Shown: positions 53,649 to 63,701 of the stretch, piece by piece
Numbering within the stretch: the first letter of the stretch is position 1
Layout: the number at the start of each line of letters is the position of its first letter
DNA from: Thalassobacter stenotrophicus
GTDB taxonomy: Bacteria; Pseudomonadota; Alphaproteobacteria; Rhodobacterales; Rhodobacteraceae
Direction: 5' to 3'
Assembly (NCBI RefSeq): GCF_001458315.1
Contig: NZ_CYRX01000031.1
Location: 186,001 to 250,000 of the forward strand
DNA: 64,000 bases
Made by a program: the position numbers and the translations under genes
Notes under the pieces: generated by a model
Database searches by the model: none
Told to the model about the DNA's origin: nothing
Seen by the model: the letters and a program-made list of their open reading frames with translations, nothing else

Positions 53649-53684
53649 CCCTTAAGATAGTGAGGTTTGCGCGGACCTTAAGGG
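53649..53684. repeat. Inverted repeat in the DUF4167/prmC gap
   Basis: CCCTTAAG (53649-53656) and CTTAAGGG (53677-53684) are perfect complements around a 20-base spacer that itself contains AGGT/ACCT. It lies in a 254-base gap with no convincing gene, between the 3' end of prmC and the start of the DUF4167 gene. It could be a promoter-side operator or a 3' hairpin; no T run. Confidence 0.4.
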
Positions 53685-53711
53685 CCATCTGGGCACCCGC
53701 GTGACTGACAA

Positions 53712-54569
53712 TCACAATGCAAGCGGCGCGCGCTGCCCGCGCACAACACGGTCATGTCCCGAGAGGTCCGCCACCACAGTGACACGTTGCAACCCCGCCC
53801 CCTCCATCAAGGCGGCGACAGCGGGACCTTGGTCATAGCCGATCTCAACCATCAACCATCCGCCCGGCACCAGGTACGCAGGCGTCTGCGCACACAAAAT
53901 CCGATACGGTTCAAGCCCGTCGCCCCCTGGGGTAAGCGCGGTTTTGGGTTCATATTCACGCACCTCTGGGGCCAAAGTCGCAAAGGCGGCCTCAGTGATA
54001 TAGGGCGGGTTACTCACGATCAGATCGAAGGTGCCCGTGACCTGCGCCAACCAATCGCTTTGGATGCAACTGAGCCGCGCCTCAACCCCATGCCGAATGG
54101 CATTGCGCCCCGCCACAGCCAGCGCCTCAACAGAGATATCAGTGGCAATTCCCTGCGCGGCCTTACGCTCCGCGAGGAGTGAGATCCCTAGGCACCCCGT
54201 GCCCGTCCCCAAATCAAGCATGGTGTCGAACGGGACAGAGAGCGCCTCAGCCAATAGGCTTTCGGTATCACCCCGAGGCGCTAGGGTCGCCGATGTGACC
54301 TCAAACGTGCGGCCCCAAAACACCGCTTCTCGCAGGATGTGGCTGACGGGCATCCGTTGCGCGCGTTTGCTGAGCATCCAATCCAGATGATCCTTGCAAG
54401 GATCGCCTTCGGGGACAATCCGACCCAAATTAGCGGTAAACCCAGCGGGTGTTAGGCGGAATGCCGCCTGTATCAAAAGGCGGGCGTCGCGCTCCGCCTC
54501 ATCCTTGGGCAGAGCCGCCAACTGCGCCCGCGCCGATAGCCACAGCGCGCGAAGGGTGGTCCCGCTCAT
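53712..54569 (-). CDS. prmC: Release factor glutamine methyltransferase
   Basis: 285 residues. PrmC (HemK) methylates the Gln of the GGQ motif in release factors. SAM motif [15 protein letters not shown] and the catalytic NPPY ([14 protein letters not shown]) are present. Its ATG overlaps the prfA stop as ATGA (54566-54569), and its substrate is the product of that upstream gene. Confidence 0.95.
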   Translation of the reverse strand: MSGTTLRALWLSARAQLAALPKDEAERDARLLIQAAFRLTPAGFTANLGRIVPEGDPCKDHLDWMLSKRAQRMPVSHILREAVFWGRTFEVTSATLAPRGDTESLLAEALSVPFDTMLDLGTGTGCLGISLLAERKAAQGIATDISVEALAVAGRNAIRHGVEARLSCIQSDWLAQVTGTFDLIVSNPPYITEAAFATLAPEVREYEPKTALTPGGDGLEPYRILCAQTPAYLVPGGWLMVEIGYDQGPAVAALMEGAGLQRVTVVADLSGHDRVVRGQRAPLAL

Positions 54570-55621
54570 GCCTCCATTTCGGCAAGCTGATGGGCCTGCG
54601 CGTCGGCGGTCAACGCGTCAATGGTCTCATCCAAATCGCCGCCAAGAATGGCGTCCAGCTTGTAGAGCGTCAGGTTGATGCGGTGATCAGACATGCGTCC
54701 TTGCGGAAAGTTATACGTGCGAATCCGCTCTGAACGGTCCCCCGAGCCGACCTGCGCCTTGCGGTCCGCAGAGCGTTCGCCGTCGATCCGGGCACGCTCT
54801 GCCTCATACAGCCGGGCGCGCAAGACAGACATCGCGATTTCGCGGTTACGGTGCTGTGATTTCTCGGACGAGGTGACGATCAGCCCCGTGGGAAGGTGAG
54901 TGATCCGAACCGCGGAGTCGGTCGTGTTGACGTGCTGCCCACCCGAGCCGCTGGCCCGCATTGTGTCGATCCGAATGTCCGTAGCGGGGATGTCGATATC
55001 CACATCCTCAGCCTCCGGCAGGACCGCAACTGTCGCTGCAGAAGTGTGAATCCGCCCTCCGCTTTCGGTGGACGGTACACGCTGCACCCGGTGCACACCG
55101 CTTTCGTACTTGAGCCGGGCAAACACGTTTTCACCCACAATCCGCGCGGTCAATTCCTTGAGCCCGCCCAGTTCGGTCATCTGTTGTTCGATGATTTCGA
55201 CCTTCCAACCGCGTGCCTCAGCATAGCGTTGGTACATTCCGAACAGGTCTGCTGCGAACAAGGCTGCCTCATCCCCGCCGGTCCCCGGACGGATTTCGAG
55301 GATCGCAGGTTTGGCATCGGCCGAATCCTTGGGCAAAAGCGCAAGCCGCAGGGAATGCTCCAACTCAGGCAAAGAAGCCTTGAGCGCGGGCAACTCTTCC
55401 TCAGCCAATTCCTTCATTTCCGGATCGCCCAGCATGGTCTCAGCTTCCGCGATGTCGTCCAACATCTGCCGGTAGGCCGCGATTTGCTCTGCAACGGGTG
55501 TCAGCTCGGAATACTCTCGGGTCAGCGCGGCAATCTCGCTGGCCTTGGGCCCCGCGTTCAGCTGCGCTTCGATGTATTCATACCGGCCCGTGATCTGGGC
55601 CAAGGTGTCCATGGGTATCAT
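54566..55621 (-). CDS. prfA: Peptide chain release factor 1
   Basis: 351 residues from the ATG at 55621; GTG at 55630 and ATG at 55612 are alternatives. RF1 reads UAA and UAG. The GGQ motif is [18 protein letters not shown], the codon-reading region has [13 protein letters not shown], and the end [20 protein letters not shown] is typical. Operon with prmC. Confidence 0.95.
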   Translation of the reverse strand: MIPMDTLAQITGRYEYIEAQLNAGPKASEIAALTREYSELTPVAEQIAAYRQMLDDIAEAETMLGDPEMKELAEEELPALKASLPELEHSLRLALLPKDSADAKPAILEIRPGTGGDEAALFAADLFGMYQRYAEARGWKVEIIEQQMTELGGLKELTARIVGENVFARLKYESGVHRVQRVPSTESGGRIHTSAATVAVLPEAEDVDIDIPATDIRIDTMRASGSGGQHVNTTDSAVRITHLPTGLIVTSSEKSQHRNREIAMSVLRARLYEAERARIDGERSADRKAQVGSGDRSERIRTYNFPQGRMSDHRINLTLYKLDAILGGDLDETIDALTADAQAHQLAEMEA

Positions 55622-55705
55622 TTTGGTCACTTCGGCGATTGCGCCAGTTTGGTCAAGAGGGCCGCGCGCGCTATCTTTGGATACTCAGACCGATGGGAGA
55701 TCTAA

Positions 55706-55933
55706 ATGCAACGAACGTTTACCCCGCTTCTCTGCCTTGTCTTTGCCCTGAGCGCCACACCTGTTATCGCGAAAGAGCCGTCGTGTTACTGCCGCGATGG
55801 TCAGGGCCAGCCCGTAGCGCTTGGCGAATTGCGCTGCCTCACGGTCGGCGGGCGCAGTTTCACTGCCCTGTGCGACATGAGCCTGAACACGATGACATGG
55901 CGCGAACAATATGAAGGCTGCGTATCGAGCTAG
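55706..55933 (+). CDS. Small secreted cysteine-containing protein
   Basis: 75 residues. Signal peptide (MQRTFTPLLCLVFALSATPV ending IAK) and a mature part of about 52 residues with five cysteines (CYC, RCL, LCD, GCV), suggesting disulfides. GGGAG precedes the ATG. Not recognised. It is convergent with the DUF1499 gene. Confidence 0.7.
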   Translation: MQRTFTPLLCLVFALSATPVIAKEPSCYCRDGQGQPVALGELRCLTVGGRSFTALCDMSLNTMTWREQYEGCVSS

Positions 55934-55937
55934 CCAC

Positions 55938-56396
55938 CTACCCCAGCCGCGCCTCTAGGGCCGCGACCCAGCGGGTCATCCGCGCGGCATTCACGCCTAG
56001 GTCTGAATGCCCATCCCGCGCGCGGGCATAGGCGTGCATCATCGTGCCGCCCTCCACGGGTTGTAGGGTGATCGAGATCATGTCGGGAAAGCCCATCAGT
56101 TTGGACCGCTGAACATATGTCACAAACCCATCAGATGCGGCCCCGGCCATCACAAACGTCGCTGGTTCCGATGCAACAACTGCGTCCAGTGCAGCCGCCA
56201 CGGTGACCACATCGGCAGCAAATACCGCCGGGGGCTGATCGCCCCCTTCTGCCATGAGAAAATCATTGGGCTTGCCCGTCCGCTCAACCGTTGCGGGATC
56301 AACATGCCATTGGTTTGGATACAGCGGCGCATAGCGCACGTAGGCCACACCAAAGGCCGCAATCAGCCCAACCCCGATCAGTGCATTTTTCAACAT
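55938..56396 (-). CDS. DUF1499-family membrane-anchored protein
   Basis: 152 residues from ATG 56396; the frame opens nine codons earlier. An N-terminal membrane segment (LKNALIGVGLIAAFGVAYVR) precedes the DUF1499 part (GKPNDFLMAEGGD, TFVMAGAASDGFVTYVQRSK, MGFPDMISITLQPVEGGTMM, YARARDGHSDLGVNAARMTR). Function unknown; the family is widespread in Proteobacteria. Confidence 0.82.
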   Translation of the reverse strand: MLKNALIGVGLIAAFGVAYVRYAPLYPNQWHVDPATVERTGKPNDFLMAEGGDQPPAVFAADVVTVAAALDAVVASEPATFVMAGAASDGFVTYVQRSKLMGFPDMISITLQPVEGGTMMHAYARARDGHSDLGVNAARMTRWVAALEARLG

Positions 56397-56448
56397 TCCA
56401 CTCGCCCCTTGTGCAATTTGCAACGATTTTCGCTTTCGATATCTGCGC

Positions 56449-56462
56449 GTTACATAGGTAAC
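56449..56462. promoter_or_regulatory. Small inverted repeat in a divergent promoter region
   Basis: GTTAC-ATAG-GTAAC is a perfect short palindrome in the 146-base gap between the DUF1499 gene and the MBL-fold gene. It could be a repressor site for either gene. Chance occurrence cannot be excluded at this size. Confidence 0.3.
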
Positions 56463-56542
56463 ACTGGGTAGACGAAGGACAAGGGATCGACTAAACTAGA
56501 CGCACAGATCGTCAGAACTTCCTGACACCACCGAGACCGACC

Positions 56543-57814
56543 ATGCCAAATCGCGCCCACCCGCTGCTTGCCACTTATGCGGCTCACTTTTCGCAATCGT
56601 TTACGGAACTCGCCCCAGGGGTGTGGTCTGCCGTGGGGTTTGCCAAGGCCAATGTCCATATCATCGAAGGCCAAACCGGCCTTGTCGTGATCGATAGCAC
56701 CGACAGTATTAACGCCGCTCAAGCGGTTTTGGCGCAGGTCCGCAAGGTCACGCAAAAACCCGTTCGCACGCTTATCTATACCCATGGACACCGCGATTAT
56801 ATCGGCGGGGCCAGCGTGTTCGCCGACGAAAGCACTCAGATCATTGCCGCCACTGGCTTTCAGCCAGAGATTGCCGCGCAAAACTCCGCCACGAACCAAC
56901 CGACAGCTTCTGCGGCAAGGGCACGGCGCACGCGGCGCATCGTGGGCGCGGACCTGCCCAAAGAGGATCAAATCTTTGCCGGTTCAGGCTATGCAAAGTC
57001 TTCTCGTGGGGCGCGCGGCACGGGGTACTTACCGCCCACACGGACCGTTGACGCCGATGGCGCCTTTCTTGAAGACGACGGGCTGCGATTGGAATTGCAC
57101 AGCGCGCCAGGCAAGAGCGCGGACCACATCGTTGTCTGGCACCCTCAGGCCCGCACGCTGTTTTGTGGCGGCAGCTATTACGCGGCCTTTCCCAACCTTG
57201 CTGCGATACGCGGCTCTGGCGCGCGAGATTTTGAAGTCTGGGCGCGGTCCCTCGATCGCTTGATCGCGTTTGAAGCTGAGGTTCTGGCCCCCGGGCACAC
57301 CAAGCCCGTCGTCGGGGCCGACACCATCCAAGGGGTGCTGGGTGACTACCGCGACGCCATCCGGCACATCATCCTTGCCACGGTTGAAGGGTTGAATTCC
57401 GGCCGCTCGGTAGATGATTTGGCGCAATCCATTGCCCTGCCCCAAGCGCTTGCGTCTAAGCCGCACCTGCAAGAGGTCTACGGCCGTGTCGATTGGGCCG
57501 TCCGCGCCTATGCGCAAAGCGCGCTGGGTTGGTTTGATGGAAATCCAACCAATCTTGCCCGCCTATCGCCCAAGGATGAGGCGACGCGGATGATCGCGCT
57601 TGCAGGTGGGCCAAACGCTGTCCTTTTGGCCGCAGAAGAGGCCGATGATCCACAGTGGTCGATGGAACTATGTGATCGACTTATCGCCACCGGCCACCAT
57701 GTGGCGGAGGCGCGCGGCCTCAAACACGCTTGCCTGCGTATTCTGGGCGAAAGCGAGCAAAACGCGATTGCGCGCAATTACTATCTGTCTTGCGCGTTAG
57801 AGATGGACGTTTAG
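56543..57814 (+). CDS. Alkylsulfatase-like MBL-fold protein with altered metal site
   Basis: 423 residues. An MBL domain (about 22-255) and an alkylsulfatase dimerisation domain (about 275-423: YGRVDWAVRAYAQSALGWFD, GNPTNLARLSPKDEA) match the SdsA1/BDS1 type. These hydrolyse alkyl sulfates in two-zinc sites. The usual HxHxDH motif is HGHRDY here (His81, His83, Asp85, Tyr86), and the usual AEN-type segment reads CGGSYYAAFPN. The final GHTKPV His remains. Activity may therefore be changed. No signal peptide is seen. Confidence 0.8.
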   Translation: MPNRAHPLLATYAAHFSQSFTELAPGVWSAVGFAKANVHIIEGQTGLVVIDSTDSINAAQAVLAQVRKVTQKPVRTLIYTHGHRDYIGGASVFADESTQIIAATGFQPEIAAQNSATNQPTASAARARRTRRIVGADLPKEDQIFAGSGYAKSSRGARGTGYLPPTRTVDADGAFLEDDGLRLELHSAPGKSADHIVVWHPQARTLFCGGSYYAAFPNLAAIRGSGARDFEVWARSLDRLIAFEAEVLAPGHTKPVVGADTIQGVLGDYRDAIRHIILATVEGLNSGRSVDDLAQSIALPQALASKPHLQEVYGRVDWAVRAYAQSALGWFDGNPTNLARLSPKDEATRMIALAGGPNAVLLAAEEADDPQWSMELCDRLIATGHHVAEARGLKHACLRILGESEQNAIARNYYLSCALEMDV

Positions 57815-57863
57815 GGACAAGACCGTCGCTGCAAAAGGCCGCCTGACCCATCCGCGCTCGGCA

Positions 57864-59069
57864 TTAGCCCGCGTCCACCCATAGAATTTGCAGGTCGGCC
57901 ACGTTGGTGCCAGTGGCTGGCATTTGCAGCAAATCGCCCGCGCGCGACAGCGCGGCATAGCTGTCGTTATTCTCCAACAGTGCCTGGGCCTCGGGACCAA
58001 TCCGCGCCCATGTGCCGTTGTCGACGATACCACCGGCGGCATCCGTGGGGCCGTCCCGCCCATCTGTGCCACCAGACAAAAAGACGAAAGGGTGATCTAG
58101 GTCGCGCAGCGCCCGTGCGACCCGAAGAGCCAGTTCTTGATTGCGCCCCCCACGCCCCGTACCGCGCAAAAGAACCGTAGTTTCTCCGCCCATGAGCCAC
58201 ATCCCACTGCCCAAGCGTGCGAGCGTCACGATCTGCGCCGCTGCTTCCGCGACGTCGCCCTCAAGGGCTGCATCGATCACCCGCGCCTCGGGCACCGCTT
58301 TGCTCATCGCACGCACCGACAATGCGTTGGAGCCAATCATGCGCACCTCAGCGCGGGGCATTGCGTTGGCGCGGTCCTCTCGGCTCAGCGCGGCTTGTAC
58401 CGACACCGGCATGTCCGCCCATAGCCCCGCATCCCGCACGATCTGCCGAGCCTCAGCAATGTCAGAGATCGGCCCAGCCGTGGGACCAGAGGCCACCGCC
58501 CTCGGATCGTCGCCCACCACATCCGAGAGCACTAAGCTGGTCATCTGCGCGGGCAACGCCGCACGCAAAAGCCCACCGCCCTTGGTGCGGCTTAGCGCTT
58601 GGCGCACGATGTTCATGCGTACGATATCTAGGCCCGCGCCCAACAAGCTGGCGTTCACCGCTGCCTTCTGCGCAAGCGTGACGCCCGCCACTGGGGCCAC
58701 GCACAACGCCGAGCCGCCGCCAGAGATAAGCGCGAGCACATGAGCCTTTGGTCCGTGTTCGCGTGCGATGGCTGCAAGCCACTCTAGCGCCGCCTCCCCC
58801 GCCGCCGCTGAGCGTTCAGATGGCACCGGATGATCCCCGATCATGACCTGTGTATTTTCAAGGTCAGGCACAGGTTGGTCCGTCGTGACAATCAGGCTCG
58901 GGATGCCAGGGAACTGCGCATGCACCGCTGCCGCCATGCGTGGCGCGGCTTTTCCCAGTGCAATCAGATGGGTTGGGCGCGACAGCCCCCTCAGCGCCGC
59001 AGTCACCGCCTCAAACGGGTCCGCCGCTGCGACACCTGCTTCAAAAATCGCTCGAACGTGATCTCGCAT
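57864..59069 (-). CDS. Glycerate 2-kinase (DUF4147/MOFRL family)
   Basis: 401 residues from ATG 59069 with GGAAG just upstream. The DUF4147 domain has LIALGKAAPRMA, ALISGGGSALCVAPV and the RQALSRTKGGGLLRAALPAQ block; the C-terminal MOFRL domain has LMGGETTVLLRGTGRGGRNQ and LSGGTDGRDGPTDAAGGI. It phosphorylates glycerate to 2-phosphoglycerate, linking serine-cycle, tartrate or purine breakdown to glycolysis. Often called ttuD or gckA; which one applies is not clear. Confidence 0.9.
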   Translation of the reverse strand: MRDHVRAIFEAGVAAADPFEAVTAALRGLSRPTHLIALGKAAPRMAAAVHAQFPGIPSLIVTTDQPVPDLENTQVMIGDHPVPSERSAAAGEAALEWLAAIAREHGPKAHVLALISGGGSALCVAPVAGVTLAQKAAVNASLLGAGLDIVRMNIVRQALSRTKGGGLLRAALPAQMTSLVLSDVVGDDPRAVASGPTAGPISDIAEARQIVRDAGLWADMPVSVQAALSREDRANAMPRAEVRMIGSNALSVRAMSKAVPEARVIDAALEGDVAEAAAQIVTLARLGSGMWLMGGETTVLLRGTGRGGRNQELALRVARALRDLDHPFVFLSGGTDGRDGPTDAAGGIVDNGTWARIGPEAQALLENNDSYAALSRAGDLLQMPATGTNVADLQILWVDAG

Positions 59070-59240
59070 CCACTTCCCCCCGAGGTTCCGCCTCAACGGG
59101 TAGAGATCGAACAACACAATCTCAAGGGTGGAAGGTTATCAAAGTCGTCGCGGCAGCGTCACCTTGAATACAGATGCCAAAACAGTGGGAATGCTTTGCA
59201 GACCCTAGGCAGTGCATTCGTAATCAAATGTCTATGTGGT

Positions 59241-59324
59241 TGGTGCGGCTGGAGGGACTTGAACCCCCACGCTAAAAGCACTGGTACCTAAAACCAGCGT
59301 GTCTACCAATTTCACCACAGCCGC
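59241..59324 (-). tRNA. tRNA-Leu (TAG)
   Basis: Read on the minus strand from 59324, with acceptor GCGGCTG, D-loop TGGTGAAATTGGTAGACACG, anticodon stem CTGGT/ACCAG and loop TTTAGGT holding TAG (59290-59288). A long variable arm and T arm (GTTCAAG) follow, and CCA is encoded at 59243-59241. Reads CUA and, by wobble, other CUN codons. Confidence 0.95.
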
Positions 59325-59572
59325 AGTGTGGGCTGGTTAGCAAAGCCGGAGCGGGGAGAAAAGAGGCAACATGCGCGAAATGCCCGGACTATGGAAAATT
59401 CTCTTGAAATTTTGCAGCCTGAGAGCGCCTTTCCGGCGCGTCCTTGGCTTTGCTCGCTCAATGGCGCGCCCCCTCGGCCCAAAACTACCCGCAATTTGAT
59501 GAAAACCTGATGCGCATCGAGCGCTAGTATTAGGGTGCTGTTTACGGATTGCGGGGCACACCGGGCAGCAAC

Positions 59573-60085
59573 ATGAAACATGACAGCCCCCCTTCCCCGC
59601 GCGCTGGATCGCGCATCATGACGCACATGTCCCTTGTACACGGGGTCACGGCAGATACGAAAATATTGACGTGCAGTGGTGAAAAACCCGCAGCGCGCCT
59701 CAAAACCAGTGACCGGATCATTACCCGCGACAATGGTGTGCTACCGCTTGTGGCGACAATCACGCGCACGCCCAATATGCACCAGCAGATGGTGCATATT
59801 CCCGCCAATGCGTTCGGCGTTGGACGGCCTGTTTGCGACATGCAAGTTCTGCCGGATCAACCGATTGTCGTGCGCGATTGGCGCGCCATGATGCTTTATG
59901 GGCGCAAGCAAGCGCGGGTGGCAGCCTCGCGCTTGATTGACGGGACAATCGTGCGGGACTGCGTTCGCGATGCCGAAAAGATGGTGGCTCTGCATTTCAC
60001 AACTCCGTCCGTCATCTATGCAAACGGCTTGGAGCTGCTCAGCGCGGGCATGTGCCTTGACCCCATTCCCAATCGCCCCGACTAA
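59573..60085 (+). CDS. Hint-domain-like protein
   Basis: About 170 residues. The segment GVTADTKILTCSGEKPAARL, then TSDRIITRDNGVLPLVATIT, resembles bacterial Hint (Hint_2) domains, where GT-I-T-GE-PVE-L-GD is typical. The splicing/autoprocessing cysteine expected just before this motif is absent, and the usual downstream substrate domain is not seen. The later part (LPDQPIVVRDWRAMMLYGRK) fits the Hint end. There is no good ribosome site; two later in-frame Met codons exist. The end overlaps the convergent nnr gene by four bases. Confidence 0.6.
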   Translation: MKHDSPPSPRAGSRIMTHMSLVHGVTADTKILTCSGEKPAARLKTSDRIITRDNGVLPLVATITRTPNMHQQMVHIPANAFGVGRPVCDMQVLPDQPIVVRDWRAMMLYGRKQARVAASRLIDGTIVRDCVRDAEKMVALHFTTPSVIYANGLELLSAGMCLDPIPNRPD

Positions 60086-61656
60086 CTGGACGAGACGCCG
60101 AACAGCTTGCGCAAGACATTGGGGACGATCTCTGGCAAATCTTCCGCAATGAGGCCGGGACCAAAGGCCCGCGCGGCCTCTACATGTAACCAAGCCGCTG
60201 CCGCTGCGCACCACGCGGCATCTCGCGTTGACTGGGCCATACCGCCAGCAATGAACCCAGCCAGAACATCGCCCGCCCCTGCCGTGGCCAGCCACGGCGC
60301 TGTATGATCATAGAGCGCCGCATGCACATTAGCATGACCGTTTGGCTCAGCGATCACAGTATCAGGTCCCTTGAGTAAAACAGTACAGCCAGCGGATGCC
60401 GCAGCAGCCCGAGTTGCGTCTATTTTCGAAAACGCAGGGCCTGTCAGCGCCTCGCCCCCATCCGTTAGTCTTTGCGCCAAATCGGGCCAAAGCCGCGCGA
60501 ACTCGCCCATATGGGGTGTCAAAATACAGTCGGCGTGCAGTGCCGCGCGCAACTCTGGATGCCGCGCGATTAGCGTGAGGGCATCCGCGTCAAGGACACA
60601 ACGCAGCCCAGTGGCCAAGGCAGCTCGCACTAAACCGGCGTGGCGATCCTCCAGCCCAAGGCCCGGGCCGATCACCAGCGTTGAGATTTTGCCCGCGCCG
60701 ACAAGCGCCTCCAGATCCGCACCGCTGTCACAACGACGTAGCATCACGGCCGTCACCTGATTGGCACATTCCATCATAGCACTGCCAGGTGCGGCCAGTG
60801 TCACCGCGCCCGCACCAACTCGCAATGCAGCACGTGCCGCCAACCGTGCAGCCCCCGTGCGCCCCATGCCACCGGCCAAAACGAGAACGTGACCATGACT
60901 ATATTTATGCCCCTGACCCTTTGTGAAATGCGCACGCAAACGCGCTGCATCCCGGTCGGGATCCAGCAAGCGCACATTTTCACTCGCAGCCGCAGATGCG
61001 GATCGCGCAGCACGCCAAGCGGACAGGCCCAAATCGACAGTTTCTAATTGACCACAAGCCTCAGGTCCCTGCGCCAAATAATGCCCAACCTTTGGGCTCT
61101 CAAACGTGACTGTCATATCAGCCGCGACACACCCATCTGCGCCGCCGAGCCAGCGACCGCTGTCGAGGCAAAAACCCGAGGGCGCATCCACCGCAACGAT
61201 CAAGGCAGAGCGATCATAGGCACAGCGCAGCGCCGTAACCAAATCCTCGCCCGGGCCGCGCGTTAACCCCGTGCCAAAAACCGCATCAACCGTCAAATCC
61301 GGCGCAGGTGCTGCGGTCAATCCCGCAACGGTCAAAGGCGCGGACCCTTGCGCCCAACGCTCGGCGTTATGCTTTGCATCGGGTGTTTTTGCCGGGGCCA
61401 AAGCAAAAACATGCACCGCCCAACCGCGTGCCGCCAGCAGCCGTGCGATAACATATCCGTCGCCGCCATTGTTGCCGGGGCCACATAAAACTTGGCAGAC
61501 ATGGTCACCTTCTGCGAGATGGGGATACCGCTTAAACACCGCCCCCACGACGCCTTGGCCCGCTTTCTCCATCAGCGCCAGCCCCGTCACCGATCCCGCC
61601 TCTATCGCGGCCATTTCCACCGCCCGCATCTGGGCCGAAGTCAGCAATTCGGTCAT
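60082..61656 (-). CDS. nnr: Bifunctional NAD(P)H-hydrate epimerase/dehydratase
   Basis: 524 residues. Repairs hydrated NAD(P)H. The N-terminal YjeF_N epimerase (1-205) has LCGPGNNGGDGYVIARLLA and VDAVFGTGL; the C-terminal ADP-dependent dehydratase (about 225-500) has VLVLAGGMGRTGAARLAARA, LVIGPGLG, LTPHMGEFARL and LATAGAGDVLAGFIAGGMAQ. ATG at 61656 is used; GTG one codon earlier is possible. An AT-rich stretch with TATAAT on the minus strand (61695-61690) could be its -10. Confidence 0.95.
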   Translation of the reverse strand: MTELLTSAQMRAVEMAAIEAGSVTGLALMEKAGQGVVGAVFKRYPHLAEGDHVCQVLCGPGNNGGDGYVIARLLAARGWAVHVFALAPAKTPDAKHNAERWAQGSAPLTVAGLTAAPAPDLTVDAVFGTGLTRGPGEDLVTALRCAYDRSALIVAVDAPSGFCLDSGRWLGGADGCVAADMTVTFESPKVGHYLAQGPEACGQLETVDLGLSAWRAARSASAAASENVRLLDPDRDAARLRAHFTKGQGHKYSHGHVLVLAGGMGRTGAARLAARAALRVGAGAVTLAAPGSAMMECANQVTAVMLRRCDSGADLEALVGAGKISTLVIGPGLGLEDRHAGLVRAALATGLRCVLDADALTLIARHPELRAALHADCILTPHMGEFARLWPDLAQRLTDGGEALTGPAFSKIDATRAAAASAGCTVLLKGPDTVIAEPNGHANVHAALYDHTAPWLATAGAGDVLAGFIAGGMAQSTRDAAWCAAAAAWLHVEAARAFGPGLIAEDLPEIVPNVLRKLFGVSSS

Positions 61657-61811
61657 CACGCCACCGGTCCATTCAAAAACTGCATAATTATTATACTATA
61701 TGCCCAAATTTTAAGCGGCACCTCCAGAATCCCCAAACGCACCCCCACGCCAGCACCTTACCCAATTGCACCCCCTCCTGAGAAGTGATCTGCCCGTTTC
61801 CAACTGCGTAG

Positions 61812-62162
<351 letters not shown>

Positions 62163-62201
62163 TCAGTTCACACAAAACACAGAGCACAAAGGGGAAGCTC
62201 C

Positions 62202-63608
62202 ATGAGCAAAGACGCTGTTCTTAAGATGATCAAAGACGAGGACGTCGAATACGTCGACATCCGCTTCACTGATCCACGCGGCAAACTGCAGCACGTTACG
62301 ATCGTTGCTGACCTCGTAGACGAAGACTTCTTGGACGAAGGCTTCATGTTCGACGGTTCGTCCATCGCTGGCTGGAAATCCATCGAAGAGTCGGACATGA
62401 AACTGATGCCCGACACGAACAGCGTCTATGTTGACCCGTTCTACGCGGAAAAAACCATCTGCATTCACTGCTCCGTGGTTGAGCCCGACACCGGCGAACC
62501 CTACCCCCGTGACCCCCGCGGCACCGCTGAAAAAGCCGAGGCTTACCTCAAGTCCTCAGGTATCGGTGACGTATCCTACTTTGGCCCCGAAGCTGAATTC
62601 TTCCTGTTTGACGACGTACGTTTCTCGAACACGATGAACAAAGTGTCGTTCGAAGTCGACGCTCAGGACGCATCCTGGAACACCGACGCTGAGTACGACA
62701 TGGGCAACATGGGTCACCGTCCCGGCGTAAAAGGCGGCTACTTCCCAGTGAACCCCACCGACGCAGCCCAAGACCTGCGGTCCGAAATGCTCTCCACGAT
62801 GAAGCGCATGGGCATGAAGGTCGACAAACACCACCACGAGGTGGCGTCGTGCCAGCACGAGCTGGGTCTGATTTTTGGCTCGCTCACGCACCAAGCTGAT
62901 GAGCTGCAAAAGTACAAATACGTGATCCACAACGTGGCCCACGCCTACGGCAAGTCCGCGACATTCATGCCCAAGCCTATCGCAGGCGACAACGGCACAG
63001 GCATGCACGTGAACATGTCGATCTGGAAAGACGGCAAGCCCCTGTTCGCAGGCGACAAATACGCCGATCTGTCGGACGAAGCTCTGTACTTCATCGGTGG
63101 TATCCTGAAGCACGCAAAAGCGTTGAACGCCTTCACGAACCCCTCGACGAACTCCTACAAGCGTCTGATCCCCGGCTTTGAAGCCCCCGTTCTGCGCGCC
63201 TACTCGGCACGTAACCGGTCCGGTTGTGTCCGTATTCCATGGTCCGAGTCGCCCAAAGCCAAGCGCGTTGAGGCTCGTTTCCCCGACCCAGCAGCGAACC
63301 CCTACCTGTGCTTCGCAGCTCTGCTGATGGCTGGTCTTGACGGTATCACCAACAAGATCCACCCCGGTGAAGCCTCTGACAAAGACCTCTACGATCTGCC
63401 ACCAGAAGAGCTGGCTGAGATCCCAACGGTCTGCGCCTCCTTGCGTGAAGCGCTCGACGAGCTGGAAAAAGACCACGACTTCCTTCTGGCCGGTGACGTG
63501 TTCACCAAAGACCAGATCCAAGGCTACATGGAGCTGAAGTGGGAAGAAGTGTACAACTACGAGCACACGCCGCACCCCGTTGAGTACGGCATGTACTACT
63601 CCTGCTAA
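62202..63608 (+). CDS. glnA: Glutamine synthetase type I
   Basis: 468 residues, standard GSI-beta length. Makes glutamine from glutamate, ammonia and ATP. Marks are the Asp50-like loop [20 protein letters not shown] metal ligands, [26 protein letters not shown] and the adenylylation loop [10 protein letters not shown] with Tyr397, the target of GlnE encoded at 6856-9648. AAGGGGAAG precedes the ATG. A terminator follows. Confidence 0.98.
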   Translation: MSKDAVLKMIKDEDVEYVDIRFTDPRGKLQHVTIVADLVDEDFLDEGFMFDGSSIAGWKSIEESDMKLMPDTNSVYVDPFYAEKTICIHCSVVEPDTGEPYPRDPRGTAEKAEAYLKSSGIGDVSYFGPEAEFFLFDDVRFSNTMNKVSFEVDAQDASWNTDAEYDMGNMGHRPGVKGGYFPVNPTDAAQDLRSEMLSTMKRMGMKVDKHHHEVASCQHELGLIFGSLTHQADELQKYKYVIHNVAHAYGKSATFMPKPIAGDNGTGMHVNMSIWKDGKPLFAGDKYADLSDEALYFIGGILKHAKALNAFTNPSTNSYKRLIPGFEAPVLRAYSARNRSGCVRIPWSESPKAKRVEARFPDPAANPYLCFAALLMAGLDGITNKIHPGEASDKDLYDLPPEELAEIPTVCASLREALDELEKDHDFLLAGDVFTKDQIQGYMELKWEEVYNYEHTPHPVEYGMYYSC

Positions 63609-63631
63609 TTGTCTGATTAGTCTGATAAAGA

Positions 63632-63657
63632 AGGGCGCCTCTTGGGGCGCCCTTTTG
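63632..63657 (+). terminator. Intrinsic terminator after glnA
   Basis: AAGGGCGCC (63632-63640) and GGCGCCCTT (63647-63655) form a perfect 9-bp stem with loop TCTTGG; the run TTTT (63654-63657) closes it. It ends the glnB-glnA transcript and could also serve the opposite strand. Confidence 0.88.
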
Positions 63658-63701
63658 CGTTATTCGTAAGTAATTTTGGGTCGGCGAAAGTGACCGCGCG
63701 G

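Noticed and set aside
53485-53715. 76-codon minus-strand frame in the DUF4167/prmC gap
   Set aside because: No ribosome site, no recognisable features, overlaps the prmC end.
62556-63575. 339-codon minus-strand frame
   Set aside because: Antisense to glnA; long open shadow frames are expected from its codon bias.
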